From positions 59,789,325 to 59,853,324 of the forward strand of contig QCXZ01000064.1 in NCBI GenBank assembly GCA_025024175.1: a stretch of DNA of 64,000 bases, read 5' to 3'. Source of the DNA: Rhyzopertha dominica. Its lineage: Eukaryota; Arthropoda; Insecta; Coleoptera; Bostrichidae. The position numbers were made by a program, and so were the translations under genes. Of the stretch, positions 33,655 through 46,399 are shown in pieces. Under the pieces are notes generated by a model. The model saw nothing but the letters and a program-made list of their open reading frames with translations, had not been told where the DNA came from and ran no database searches. Each line of letters begins with the position of its first letter. Position 1 is the stretch's first letter.

Positions 33655-35842
33655 GTAAGTAAATTACATGCCTGCTTAGAAAATTATCAAACCTGCCAGT
33701 ACATCCATAAATTTTATCGCGCACGTATCGATATTATGTACGTACGTGGACATAAATATGAGATATTTCCTTCTGCTTTAATGCGTATTGACATGTAAAA
33801 TTACACACATAAATTTCATGGCAATCGCTTTATGGAAACACCTGCAACTAAAGGCAACGCGTTAAGCTAATGCTTTATGAGGTATGTATAGAGAAAGGAG
33901 TAATGATGGAAATTCACCGTGAATGTATCTTGCAGGATAATAATATTCGGTGGATATTCGAAATTATTTGTTGTGCTGTCAGGGCTTTTAATTAATTATG
34001 GGCACTGGCAGCTATAGTCGAGAATTCGTTTTAACAGTTAGTCTTGTAAAGTGAAAAATGGCTTCAGTGACTTCATGGACTAAAATTTATTCAAACTCAG
34101 CTTTTTATCAGGATATTTAAAACCAATGTTTATATTTTGGTAATTTCGAGATTTATAGAGGAAGGAATAACAAAACAAAACACTAAAACTTATTAACATT
34201 AATAAGAATATACATATAACAGTAATGGAGTTATTAATTTTACTGAATAGGAGCTCTCCCATTTTCATTCGAAATATGTTTGTTATCCTAATCATTCTTT
34301 TCTTATATTAAAGAAAAAAAATATGGTATGCCACAATAATTTATACTGTTGTTCCATTGTACACTAAAAACCTTGAACAACCTTTGCTAAACTTTGGGTT
34401 TCATAATCATAACAAAAATTGATAACTGATCCATATTTCTCCAAGTGGAATTATTATAATTAATTATTTGGAAATTTTAGAAATTTATAACATTATCAGC
34501 TAACAAAATTTTACTATTCTAAACCATCTTTGTAATTTCAATTATTTAATTATTTATTTGATCTAAATTAATATAATATTACCTTTATGTTTCTGTTATG
34601 TAGGTTGCTCTATTTCTACATTTGTACTACTACTATTTGTTCCTTTTTGCCTTATTTATGAATAAAGTGGACTACACTTCAAGTTTACCTATATTTCTCT
34701 TAAAGAAGAATTAATAATCATAACAATTTTGTGTCTAATATGAAACGCCGCTAAATCTGCGTATAACATTAATTCTAATTAAAAATGATACTTAAATGCC
34801 CAAATTTACTTCTAAAATGGGGTTTGTTCGAAGGGGTAACCACTGGTAGAAATAGTGTTCCAGATGTCATATTGCATTTGATTTCAAAGATTCCATTGAA
34901 TTTATCGATTTTTAAAACAAACAATTTATTTAATATATTCAGAAGGGGCATAACAAAAAACGAATAACAATATACTTTAACCATTTTGGTACAGTAAGTG
35001 GGTAATGAAAAGTATATACCATATTAGTTAATAAAAATGTCAAACCAATAAAAAAATCATTTCGCAAATGCAAATGTATATTTTTATTTATCAAACATGA
35101 TATAGTTTATACCAAACATTAAAAACAAATAATACAATTTTGTAAGACATTCAAAAGCTTCCTCGAGTATTCGTAGGCCACCACAGTTCAAAATAGGTTT
35201 AGAAGTTGTACACTTGTAAGTACGGATATCTATATAAAAATAATTCCTCCTTTATCCCATTCGTACAATAGGCTTTGCGTTTGGATCCACAATAGCAAAA
35301 GCTTTTGTGAACTCTCCTTTGAACTTTTTCCTGTTAAATAGTAGAAGCTAAGAATGAAATCCAAGACAGCCGACTCTGTTTCATTTTTTAATAAAAAAAA
35401 CTCCATTCACTAATGGAAATTTTGTAACATGTTCTGTGTGGTTGCATAGTAGTTATTTTATTCAGAACTGCTAAATTCATTTGTATTTGTGATGAACGAT
35501 CTTCATTTGCAGCTTCTCACTGATGTCTCCGTTTTCTAAATCATTTACTAATGGTACAGAACATTTGTAATTATAATCTTTAAGTTTAGGGAGTGCGAGA
35601 GCTATGACATCCGAGATGTTATTATTCATGGATTTTATATTTTCTATATATAGTTTCTTTATTGTTTATTATACAACTTTTTAATATATGAGTTGTTTTA
35701 TTCGATATTCTTGGCAATACAACATCTAGTAGCTTACACATGGATACGTCACTTTGCAAATCAACTCCTTTAAGCTTTTGAATAATGCTAAGCAAACTGC
35801 TGTTTGTTACCGTTCAATAAGTCCTAGACAAATTGACTACTA
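33655..35842. other. Intron sequence
   Basis: AT-rich, no genes recognised. At 34410-34455 there is an inverted copy of the dispersed repeat that abuts the exon at 26817. Near 34680-34725 the word TCTTAAAGAAGAATT is shared with 22371-22385. Confidence 0.35.
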
Positions 35843-35844
35843 TA

Positions 35845-37157
35845 CAGGATGTTTCGCGAATGACAATGACTCTGACGAAATTAAAGATGCAACCTAAAAT
35901 ACATTTGCGGAGGTAACATTGATAATTATTATTCATCGTCTTGAAAATTGAGAGCTGTATAAATTCGTAAATTTTGACATAAACTTCAATCATTTGCTTT
36001 AAGTAAATTCGGTATTGTAAAACAAATTTTACTTTTGAAAAATGTTTATTCAACAACATTAATGTAATAAATGCTCAAAATGTCACCCTCCGCTGTTTTC
36101 ACAAGCTTGAATTCGTGTCCAAAACTATCTTTTAACATGCATTAACATTTCTGGAGTGATGGATCTACATGCATCACGTATTTTATTTTCTAAATGTTCT
36201 ACACTTTCAATTGGTGTTTGGTATACTTGCTCTTTTACCATTCCCCACAGAAAAAAAATCCAAAGGAGTAAGATCCGAGCTTCTTGGTGGCCAAGGATTA
36301 ATTGAACCTCTTCCTATCCATCGGTTAGGCAAAGCCAAATCAAGAAGATTTCGCACTATTCTATGATAATGCGCAGGTGCCCTATCTTGTTGGAACCATA
36401 GATCTTGTCTTACTTGTAAATTTACATTTTGGAGAAGGACCGGTAAAATTTGGTTAAGTATTGCCGTTTAAACTATCGCGAAATTTGATTCCCCAATATT
36501 CCGCACCAGACATTCGTCGAGTAGATAGTTTGAAAATGTCCTCGAATCCAACGTGGATTTTCTTGCGCATAATAATGGATGTTATGTCTGTTAACTCCAC
36601 CATTATTAGAAAATCTTGCTTCATCTGAGAAGCGAATGTTGTCATAAAATCTCACATTCAAATTTTGGTGTTCTTTTAGGATAATCTGTCTCCTTTCAGG
36701 CCTAAACCAATTGCAAGTGGTACGGATGAAATTGATTGCCTTTAATTATTCGGTGTACTGAAGACAGACCAATACCGGTTGTTCTTGAGACTACCCTTTG
36801 ACTAATATGAGGATTTTCGTCAATCATTTCCAATACTCTAATTTCATTGTCAGAGCCGGATTGTATCGGCAGGAGCTCTTCTATTTGGAAAACGTTGTCT
36901 GTATAAACGGGCAGCAACGGAAGCATTTTTCTTGTATTTACAATAAATCAAAATCGTATCTGTTTTTTCATCATTTGAATACATTTTGACTTTTAATAAA
37001 TAGAGTGACAGGAACCATAGCGCATAGCCGTCATGGATTCCCAATTTATTTTTAAAATAATATCATTATGTAAAATAACCACATTGGCTATGAGAATGTA
37101 TTTTGTGTTGCATTTTTAATTTCGTCAGGGTCATTATCATTCTTGAAACATCCTATG
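35845..37157 (-). mobile_element. DD41D mariner-like transposon, family C copy 1
   Basis: Left end CAGGATGTTTCGCGAATGAC after a TA (35843-35844). The right end, reversed, has the same terminal word with a small change at the tip (CATCCTATG before TA). Inverted repeats are about 60 bp. The transposase is on the minus strand. Copies 2 and 3 lie at 53431-54726 and 57006-58435. This copy sits in the intron after the microexon, antisense to neurexin. Confidence 0.85.
36059..36984 (-). pseudogene. DD41D transposase, family C copy 1 (broken)
   Basis: Starts at the ATG at 36984 (MYSNDEKTDTILIYCKYKKN), with RLYRQRFPNRRAPADTI (first helix-turn-helix region), RVVSRTTGIGLSSVHRII (second) and the first catalytic Asp in IRFSDEARFSNN. 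Part of the linker between the two helix-turn-helix regions is deleted and several indels follow, including one in an A-run (T-run on the coding strand) over the third Asp. The end HFEHLLH matches copies 2 and 3. Confidence 0.8.
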
Positions 37158-37869
37158 TAATGCTTGCAGAAACAGATGGTTCATTTATTATCAACAGTTG
37201 TTAAGATTTTGATCATTCTAGGAAATTCCAAACTAGATTATCTATTTCTGTCAGCATCATACACATAAAGAAATAAAACCTATGACTGTGATGCAACCGT
37301 ATTATTGTACATGGCACGAAATTTGCATTGGGGAATGAGTTTATTCAAAAATAAAACAGAAACAATTCTTTAGCGTTTTATTCTTAGATTCTCACGTTTA
37401 ACAGGGCAATGTTTACAAAGCTTTTGCTATTGTGGATCCAAATGCAAAGGCTATCTATAGGTGTTTTCTGCACATGGTACGAATGGGATGAAACTGGATT
37501 TCACAGAATGATTTAGCTGGATTACATGGCGGTCATTCCACAGATTTCATTGGTGTTTACCCCCTCGGGTTTTTTAACTGTGACAGATGCTAAAATGAAA
37601 CTTTTATATATATATTCATACGTAAATGATATCATCATTATGTTTATTTTGCTCTATTCGAAGGCATCGCACTATTTTTATGTTCGAAAATGCATCACAG
37701 AATAATATGCATGCTGTTTTTGTCGTCAGCCAATGGAAATATACAAAAACAGAAATTATATGCGGTAACTACAGTCATTCTGTATGGTGCAGAAATCTTT
37801 ATATCAGATGTTTTTTTGCGTCTCCATTCCAGTTTCTAGAAAAAAAGGAAATATTATGATTCCATAAAT
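37158..37869. other. Intron sequence, nothing recognised
   Basis: AT-rich, no recognisable genes. The stretch 37420-37500 shares words with 35260-35310 in inverted order (for example GGATCCAAATGCAAAGG and CCTTTGCGTTTGGATCC-type sequence), so the DNA on both sides of the transposon forms a diverged inverted repeat. Confidence 0.35.
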
Positions 37870-38250
37870 ATAGCATGACGGCATCTTATCATATTTTAGT
37901 TTTCCAGATATCAGTGAAATACTACGACAAAAGGATTATTGCATTTAATTTCGTTCTGTAATTTCAAAATTTGTGATGCAATTTTAAAATGTTGTGTACT
38001 AGAGATTCAAAATTTCACTCATTTTAAGGCTATGCTAAAAAAGTCGGATCGGCAAGAATAACTTGATTCGTGCATATTTAGCATATAAAACCGGCGCCTC
38101 CACCAAAATTGACAGTTTCCTATTGAATCGTCGTTTGATGGAAATTCATTCGTATAGTGAAAAACTTCCTTTTGTATTGTTTTAATATTGAAATTTAGCA
38201 CTTTAAACTATTCAAAGAGTATAGGATGTGGTTTCTCACGTCATTAATAA
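37870..38250. repeat. Dispersed repeat Q, fullest copy
   Basis: A repeat found at least four times in the window. Shared features in order: a block with GAGATATCA-type sequence and ACTACGACAAAAGGATT, a block with AAAAAGTCGGATCGGCAA, a TATAAAA box-like word, the core GGCGCCTCCACCAAAATTGA, and AATATTGAAATTTAGCACTT. Other copies: 49000-49300, 53225-53430 (left part), 16620-16707 with 18591-18740, and a scrap at 46270-46320. No coding frame. It may be a non-autonomous element or an LTR; the core reversed begins with TGG like a primer-binding site. Confidence 0.55.
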
Positions 38251-39199
38251 TGATTACTCTTATAAATTTGGTGGTTGTCTACCCAAGCGAATTATTCAAA
38301 GTAAACCACTTATTCCTCTTACCTGCCCAATTAAACGGCAAACAGTCGCAAATTTAACATGATCATTCACTCAGATTTGCTGTTCTCCCCAGCGATTGTT
38401 GCCATCGCAACATGTATAGCTCGGGGCCGCCAAAACAAAGGAGAAATCCTCCTCGATCCCGAGGGAATTACATTTCTACCTCAGATAAACAAAAGAATGT
38501 ATAAGCGCATTACGCGTGCACGCTCTATATACCAAACAATTATGATACATGCAATCCGATTACAAATAAATTTCCTGGCTTCAGTGGAGGGGCCGCTTCG
38601 ACGTTTCCCGAGTTTCCTGCCGGCTTTCCAGAACTACCGTCTGAAATTTTAATTAACAATGGAGCCGGGCGTATTATTTTGAAAACTTTTTGCCCCACGG
38701 GTCGAGTTTTAAGTACAGGTGCAGCCTGGTAATTCCCCCGGTTCTCGTTTGTTCGTAAGTTTGGCGGCACGTTGAAATCGTTACAGAGAATGGTTTGAAA
38801 AAAAGTCCGGGATTATATTTTAATAGGCACAGTACGAGGGAAATAAGTCGCTTTAGGGTAGTTAACGGGGGAAACGTTTAATAACAAGCGATGCGGTGAG
38901 AGCCAACAAACTAGTAAACAATTCTACTTTCGACTCTTTATTTTGTAGAAAGGATGATTCCGCGGTAATTACTAGAGCTAAAAATATCGTTTTCTTTATC
39001 AAATTTTTAAAGAAATCTCATTTCAGTCTTTACAAATGAGTGCTTTTTGCCACACCACCTAATTCACAAATTGTTGTCCTCGAATAAGTTCATTAATTTA
39101 GCGATTACATGTGGCCAATCAAATACAAAATTTTCGACTGATGATGAGATCTATCAATGCAATATATCCGAGGATACGTTTGATACAACTGGCCGTTTA
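38251..39199. other. Intron sequence with GC-richer block (38370-38900)
   Basis: No genes recognised. The GC-richer block has open frames on both strands (38359-38652 +, 38540-38770 -) without known relatives; probably non-coding, possibly regulatory. Confidence 0.3.
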
Positions 39200-41160
39200 T
39201 TATGAATTAATTTTAGAAAAAAGATAGTTCCACACTCGCTGGAAAAATATCTTAACAATATTGATTATTTGACTTTCAAATTATTACGAGGCCGTTCAAA
39301 AGTTGATTACCGAAAATATATACAATCCGTAGAAAATAGCATTCAATCTAATTCAAAATGCATTTGACAATTTATTCGGAAAAACCTTCCACCGTTTTTC
39401 CAAATAACATCAAATATAATATTTATGAGGCAAACAATGTGCAAGCTATTTGTGAAACATTTGCCAATTATTTTTCTTCTGTTTTTGAGTTATCGTCTAA
39501 CACTACTTCGAATACGATTGATACAAATAATTCAGCTTCTTACTTTGATCAATATTACATTTCTCAGAACGATAGTCAATACAAGCTAGATAAACTTGCC
39601 AATAAAGGGGCGGCCCGGACGAAATACCTGCGTGTTTTATCTTTAACTGCAAAAACTCTCTGATTAAACCACTACATATAATATTTAATAAATCATTAAA
39701 AGAGGGTTGTTTTCCTTCTATTTGGAATACTGCCTTTATCATACCCGTTTTTAAATCTGGAAATACTCATCTTGTTGAAAATTATAGACCGATCTCTAAA
39801 CTATGTATTTTTGGAAAACTATTCTAAAGTATAATATTTGATTGCTTATTTTTTTATATTAAACGTCGAATATCTATTACAAAATTTAAATAACAGATGC
39901 CAGGTTGATTCAGTGTATACCGATTTCAGCAAAGCTTTCGGCAAAGTTGACCATTGTATTCTATTACAAAAGCTTGCTGGTATCGGGGTGCACGTCCATC
40001 TCTTGGGCTGGTTTGAGTCTTACATTCGAGATCGAAGTCAAATAGTCTCACTCGGAACTACCACATCCGAAGCTGCATTAGTAACATCTGGTGTGCCGCA
40101 AGGATCACATCTGGGGCCTTTATTGTTCAATATATACATTAATGATATCTCTAAATGCTTTCAGTTCTCAAAATATATAATGAACGCCGATGATTTTCAA
40201 ATCTATCACAGCATTACTTGTCAGGATAATAGAATAAAATTTCAAAATGATCTAAATAATCTCTCACAATATTGCAGCGATAACAATTTACATTTAAACC
40301 TCAAAAAGTGCAATCACATTACCTTTGCTAGAAACAATATTATAATACCAACAGCATTTTCCCTATCGAGCAGCGTCCTGCAAACTGTTAAGCAAGTGCG
40401 TGACTTGGGTGTTATTTTTGACTCGAAATTACTTTTTGACCAGCGCATTAACAGTATTACGATAAAAGCTAATAGAATGTTGAGTTTTCTTTGTCGGAGT
40501 TGTCAGGCGTTTATAAATCCTAACAGAATACGAAACCTTTATATTGCTTATGTCGTCAGTTTGCTAAACTACTGTTTGGTAATTTGGAATCCCTGCTATA
40601 ATACCTATATTGAACAAATTGAAAATGTTCAGAAAGAGTTTGTAAGGTTTGATAACAAAAAATACTTTTCCACAGATGTTGAACGGCGCCATATTTATTG
40701 CAAATTAAATATATTGCAGCTTGAAAGTGTAAGGAAAACTAAAGCTATTATTGACAGTATTAAACTTATAGTTCCCCCATACCTAATTTGCCATATGAAT
40801 TTATTTCAAATCGATAGATCTAACATAACATAGAGTTAAAACTACTTACTATGAACTTTCACACTTACTTGATATAGACATTTTTTTGGCAGTAATCTCA
40901 AATTCCGAAAGAAAGTTTACCAATACTTCTATTCTACATTCTAATGCTAATCAGTTGAAGTTTTTATTGTGCATGCTACTCTTTTCTCTTTTGGTTTTTA
41001 TTCATTCTTGGGTGGTTTGTAAACTTTATTTAATATTTAATTGTAATAATCAACTATATAATAGTATTAATTTTATTACTTAATTATTGGGTCGGTATGT
41101 TTTTGGGCCTGTTGTACCGTTATGTAAAGTGCCTTTCTCATAGTATTATAACTGGCACCA
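39200..41160 (+). mobile_element. Non-LTR retrotransposon (LINE), 5'-truncated
   Basis: A second, different LINE on the + strand. A pre-RT region with several frame changes (39241-39830, including FIIPVFKSGNTHLVENYRPI) leads into a long open RT frame at 39838-40833 and a decayed 3' part to about 41160. No endonuclease domain. Different in sequence from the LINE at 24100-26208. Confidence 0.82.
39838..40833 (+). pseudogene. LINE reverse transcriptase, C-terminal two thirds
   Basis: Shows the first catalytic Asp in VDSVYTDFSKAFGKVDH, then VTSGVPQGSHLGPLLFNIYI, and the second site as IMNADDFQIY. At the second site the usual Tyr or Phe of the (Y/F)ADD box is Asn, which should inactivate it. The thumb and connection follow: LSQYCSDNNLHLNLKKCNHI, VKQVRDLGVIFDSKLLFD, CLVIWNPCYNTYIEQIENVQ. 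The frame is open for 331 codons. Clade assignment within the Jockey/CR1 group cannot be made by eye. Confidence 0.85.
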
Positions 41161-42143
41161 CTATTACTAAACAAATTTATTAACAATAACTGCAGTCGTT
41201 CAGTCTAGCTTTTATGTCCTTTATTTCCCTGTAGCGAAGACGAACATTCTATTGTAACCAACAAAAAAGTAATGCTGAAAAAATAGTATTAATTCTTGCA
41301 CAATATCTTTGTAGTTTTATATACTTGCTTTTAATATAGTCCATAGCATCTTGGGTAGATAACTCATGATGTGGTTTTTATCATTCAGGTTCAACATATA
41401 GGAAATAGGTAGAGTGTAGGTACAGGAATATAATATTTTAAGCAGAGCTCGTAAATGCCTTATTGTGTGACTTTCTTCTTGAAGGTAGTGTACATTGCAT
41501 GTATATGGTAATTAATCACTTATTGAAACTGATCCAATTTTAAATAATATATAAACTTCTGATGTCATAGGTAAAAAAGGCTGTACATGCAGTTTCTTGA
41601 ATGCCATCCTGATAACTTACAGGTTACAACTCATTTTGGTTTGAAGGCTTGCGTGGTTGTTGTCGATGAGATGTTGTTTTCCAGGCTGGTCTGAACCAGC
41701 CCGGAAAACAACTCATAATAATAGTTTTGTCACTGTTTATGATAATTTATTTGTCATTTGAGAGAAACAACAATCTGAGAAAAGAGCAAGAACAAGTCGA
41801 CCTGGGTGACAACGAACCTGGCGCCATCTGAAACGCGCACGCGTTTTGCACCCAGTAGTTAAGCCGAGCTTAAACACCATTATCTACCACCTTGCCCGAC
41901 TTAAAGACTGGCATGTGTTCTCTTCCAGAAAGAAGGATTATCTTTTAAATCATTTTGTCACTTGTTTGCTTCTCCGTTTAATGTTCCGTTCTATAATTAA
42001 ATCTTAAAATTTCTGCAAACATACAGCAGACGCCGATTCGAACAAAACGCCTACGCCGATTTGCTTGCCATTCATCCCGGCTAATGCCATTAACTTTTTG
42101 GCGGCGGCACGTGCCCTTTTCAGCAGTTTTGTTTTCGTTTCAG
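41161..42143. other. Intron sequence with a 20-bp-arm palindrome
   Basis: AT-rich intron. At 41666-41716 the words ATGTTGTTTTCCAGGCTGG and CCAGCCCGGAAAACAACTCAT face each other around TCTGAA. The left arm and the DNA before it (41653-41685) match 1123-1156 next to the ribozyme remnant there, so it is a fused pair of Penelope-type ends. Confidence 0.4.
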
Positions 42144-42302
42144 CTTTCAGCGGTCGTAGACGGTGTCTACGCGGATCACTCGCACATAGCTGGCAAGTTT
42201 ACTATGCTGTCGTCGAGCCGCGTCTACGTCGGAGGAAGTTTGAACACGAGGGCGCTTCCAGGGTCCAGGGTACACAATAACTTCGTGGGATGTTTGAGGA
42301 AG
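42144..42302 (+). CDS. Nrx-1: Neurexin-1 exon: LNS2 domain, part 3
   Basis: Encodes LSAVVDGVYADHSHIAGKFT, MLSSSRVYVGGSLNTRALPG and SRVHNNFVGCLRK: the late strands of LNS2 with the YVGG and FVGCL motifs, the Cys being one half of the domain disulfide. Acceptor TTTCAG to 42143 and donor GTCAGT from 42303; phase 0 at both ends. A second AG at 42149-42150 would shift the frame and is not used in the expected protein. The next intron is 7.0 kb. Confidence 0.96.
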
Positions 42303-44369
42303 GTCAGTTGTGTTTGAGCTTTTATATTTTTGTAGGTATGTCTCGGATATATCGATGGTATTTGCTCTTCGACGTGGGTAAATATGCAGCGTTTGAGGAT
42401 TTAAAATGATAGGATGTTTTAGTTGTTTTATGTTGCTTACCGTCTCTGGTCTCGACTAATTTAGAATTAGAAAAATGATAATTTTTTTTGTTAAAATGCT
42501 GATATTTTAGTTTCTGCAGAGAGGTTGAGATTTTTAAAACTGCATTTTTATTCAGGAACGATATCATGTCGTATATTGCTTTCATCATTTTATAGACGTT
42601 CTTTATAAAACACAATAATTAAATTATGATCATAATTTTGATAAAAAAAACTTTTTTATCTTGTTCTTACTAATTATAATTTGGACATGCTCATTTCTCA
42701 TTGCGAATTTGACTTAAATTATCATCCATCTGTATTAATTAGTTTTAAAAAACTAAAAATTCCCAAACTCACCACTAAATTTCTTATATTGAAGGTTTTA
42801 TGTTCCTACATCTCGAAGTATCCTGTATGGCTTACGTCTGATATAAACCAAATCGTACAACTAAGAAATGCGACCGAAAGAAATAGTTTTATAATAAAAT
42901 TCCATTCTCTAGTTCCACTAAAAGGCAGTCCTGTATGCCAAACCCAAAAACAGTGGTTAATTTATCTTCCTACCCCCTCTCTCAGTCAGAAAAGCCTTGT
43001 GTCAAAGTGGAAAAGTTAAATTGTTCAATCTTTAACTAAACCACAAAATGTACTACCTTTTAATAGATCTGTAATTTTCGATTCGAATAAACCGCGATTA
43101 ATTCATTACTTTTTCATCTAGGAGAAATGCTAATCAACGTCCGCAAGTCAAAGGAATACTGTTTGAATCAAATTCAGAATACCACAGCTTTGCTTTACCA
43201 ACCATTAATCAAAGCTAGCGGAAGGAATCCCAGGACGTAATTACCAAACTTTCCAAAACTGTCAGCAAACTTACTAACGCGCATTCAAAGAGCTAAGTCC
43301 GCCCTTTTATGACAGAAAAAAGGAATATGTAGTGGAACGAATGAGTTTATATCTCTTACAGTTGAGTCTTTATGCAAGCAAGAAAATATCAACTAAAGCA
43401 AAAGAGTTTACTAAATACAGGCATTTTAAAAAATTAAATCAAATTGTTACCTCCCTATTGCTACGAGGTAACAAAACACCAAAAACAAAGAGGAAATGGC
43501 GATAACTCATTATTCGAATTACTAAAACAGGGGGCACAAAGAAAAAACCGAAAAAAATAAGGTCCAAGCTTACTATTGCACCGACTAACCCACACGGCAG
43601 AGTGGGGTGGGTAAACAAAAATATATTGTAGTTAAAGAGAGCTGCGCCGGATTTCACAATTAAGAAAACGGAAAACTACTTAAGAAAATTCACGTAAGAG
43701 ACCAGTACAATTTTCGCCAGCTAAAATGTTCATTTATTTAACCAACCTTGATTTATAACAACATACGTACGACACAAATATCAGTGCATGAATACAACTA
43801 TAGCTATATGTTTATAGTAAATATTGATTGCTAACAACAAATCTACAAAGAGAGAAATATGAAATGCACTTGTGTGGCAAAACAAACCATACACAACCGT
43901 GTGAAACGAGATGGTGGTACCCTTGTATAATACTCGGTTTACAATTAAGCTTAATAATGTTCAGCTTTTATTTTGTCTTAACAATATAAAAATAGTAAGG
44001 AGAGCAGGCAATTCTTGTTCTTCCTTTTCTATTTAGTTACTATAACTAGAAATAGTTTCTTTCTTTCTTTTCTTTTCTTAAAGTAACATATCTTGTATTA
44101 CCAGCTTTATTGTTCTTTCTCTTAATTAGGCACCCACAACAACATGCACGGACTTGCCGGATAATTGAGAAAATTCCTAAAGAACCACCGTTTAGGACAC
44201 CAGCAGCAAATTATAGATTGAATTGGGTATTTGCCATGTATTTATATTTTATTAAATTGTATATTAATAGGTAACATCTGATGCACAAAACAGCTGTGAC
44301 AGCTTATAAATTCGAAAAAATGGATCGTAAGGTGTATTTTTAATATTAAGCTTGTGAATATTTAATGGG
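42303..44369. other. Intron sequence, nothing recognised
   Basis: AT-rich intron. The frames at 42681-43019 (+) and 43439-43657 (-) show no recognisable family. Confidence 0.35.
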
Positions 44370-45383
44370 ACCGCCAAAACGCGAACATATTGGCCGTGAG
44401 GTCAGGTGTCTTATAAATGACCGCTTGTTTACATCTGGGGTCAGCGCGTCACGCGTCTGCCTCAGCCCGTCAATTTATCAGTTTGTTGTTTGCGTTCATT
44501 TTGTGACAAGCGAATAAAATGCGCCAAGAAAAAGTAAAATACTTATGAGTTATGACTTCAGAAGGCATGTTCATTGTTATGGAATTTGTGTACAGCGACG
44601 AGCGATTCAACGCGGCGGAGATGAGGAACGTAAAAGCAAAAGCAACAACATTATTTTATCAAATTAACGTAGCATTGATAATTTGATCACAGTGGGTTGT
44701 TGGAAACATACTATTTGTAAACATAAAAATGTAATAATCAAAAATGTACCCTAAACTTGACATTTATTTTAGAGGTGAGAATAAATATAAATTGCCATTT
44801 ATTTTCGGGACTCTTGCGGCTCGCTTTGGGTCTGGCTAACAGTCGAATATATGAGGAACAACCTCGTTTTTTATTATAACATTTCCCTCTATCAAGTTAA
44901 AACGCATACAATTTATCATATCCTCTTCAAGCTATAACAAAATGGAAACTGAATGGTAAACACTTATAACCCCAAGAAGAAAAATAATACAACTCACAGT
45001 AAGAATTAAGATGATCTTCACAACAGAAAAACAAACTTTGCGATTTCGGCATATCACGTCTAGGGGCCTTAAACAACTTTTTCATACTTTGATAATCTCG
45101 AGGAACGGTTACAAAAATTTTGTTAGCTGTACTGACTGAAGTACTTTTATAACCATGTACAAAACAACACTTGTTTTGTTTTCCATACATAATAGATGCT
45201 TGTGAAACTACACGTATCACTTTTTGGTGCGACCTCTTACACCGTCCTTTCAATAAACCCCACACAAAAGCTTTTCTAATACAAGAATGATACCACACCA
45301 TTAAACAGCACGCTCCTCGGTAATGTTTACATGACACTTGACGTCACGAGTTGAATAACCTTGGATAGAAGCTTTTTGGCGGT
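44370..45383 (-). mobile_element. Possible THAP-type DNA transposon relic
   Basis: The THAP relic below is bracketed by short inverted repeats, ACCGCCAAAAC at 44370-44380 and, reversed, ACCGCCAAAAA at 45373-45383. The 11-bp match is short, and no target duplication was found. P-element-type transposons carry an N-terminal THAP domain, so an element is plausible; the transposase catalytic region is missing. Confidence 0.3.
44927..45337 (-). pseudogene. THAP zinc-finger domain relic
   Basis: The minus-strand frame contains KCCFVHGYKSTSVSTANKIF, then VTVPRDYQSMKKLFKAPRRD and FFCCEDH, which follow the layout of a THAP domain (Cys-x-Cys, about 40 residues, Cys-x2-His). The second zinc cysteine reads Tyr (GYKST where GCKST is usual), so zinc binding is probably lost. 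The domain spans about 45010-45190. A THAP domain binds DNA; it occurs in chromatin proteins and at the N terminus of P-type transposases. No ATG gives the annotated longest frame; the first is at about 45301. Confidence 0.5.
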
Positions 45384-46380
45384 GACTCTTAAGATTCGAA
45401 TTTCAGACCTGAAATTCTCTACCTACAAATATTTTTTTTGTGTTTTTTAACATGGCGTACGATATATATGCACTTCAAGATTCTTTTTACGTAATTTTCA
45501 AAAAAGTGATAATACCCAATTGTGGTAACTCTCAATGACGAGGGTGATGGCCGCTAAGGCGGGGCTTCCTGATGTGATCCAAATCTCCACAAGACGTAAA
45601 CTTCGGGTTGTAAAACACGTTTCCAATAGAATGAATCCTATTGCAAAATAATGGGAACCAACCCAGATCACAAACCCAAGGAAAAAAAGGCCTAAAAATT
45701 TACAATACTGAGCAACAAAATCTATCTTTTATTAATCATTTTCTTACCAGATTGTAATTGTCTTCAGTTAAGCTTAGAATTTGAGAGCAGCAAAAATTAT
45801 TTTAGCTACCAAACCAGCTAACGATATGACCGACCAAAAAAATAAGAAACACAATGAAAACGAAATCGGAATTTTCCTTCACGATATGCACTTACCCAGA
45901 TAAGGAATTCAACCAACAGTGGGTTACAAGAACCAAAGACAAGTAAACTCGAAATTTGCCATAAAACGTCAAATTCTCCGAAAATCAAGCAAAGGACGAA
46001 AGTGGCTAACAAATCAATTCAATTACTCCAAAATCGCCAAAGGAGAACGTTAAGGCAGTATTTCTAGACGAATCCGCAAAATATTGCGATATCTGCTCGC
46101 ACCAGCAGCAGAAAACATACTGGATCCAAGGATCCGCAAATAGGGAAATATATAATAATATCGGCATCAAAGTACCACCAAAGTATCGTATAAAAAAGTA
46201 TCGATGCTCAAAATACTTTGTGTCGATTCAAAAGTAACCATTCTTTACTACTATCGAAGTATCCTTCACTTCTCTACGCATCTATATTTTTAGTTTTCGA
46301 GATATCATTAAAAACTGCGCAAAGATGATTCATCAATTAGGTAGCTTGGAAACAAGCTGATTGATTGAACGTATGTGCTT
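45384..46380. other. Intron sequence, small scrap of repeat Q
   Basis: No genes recognised. 46270-46320 (TAGTTTTCGAGATATCATTA and following) resembles the left part of repeat Q at 37880 and 53240. Confidence 0.35.
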
Positions 46381-46399
46381 TGTCTCACTTGATTTATCA

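Noticed and set aside
39130..39175. CTGATGATGAGATC word on the + strand
   Set aside because: A core-like word only; no GAAA and no stem II or stem I partner follow.
42144..42317. Alternative reading of the LNS2 exon in another frame (71 codons from 42065)
   Set aside because: It is a shadow of the neurexin exon; only the other frame gives the YVGG and FVGCL motifs and matches the neighbouring phases.
42681..43019. 112-codon plus-strand frame in a neurexin intron
   Set aside because: No recognisable domain, splice sites or codon pattern; most likely chance.
43439..43657. Hydrophobic 72-residue minus-strand frame
   Set aside because: T-rich on the coding strand, which makes hydrophobic runs by chance; no family recognised.
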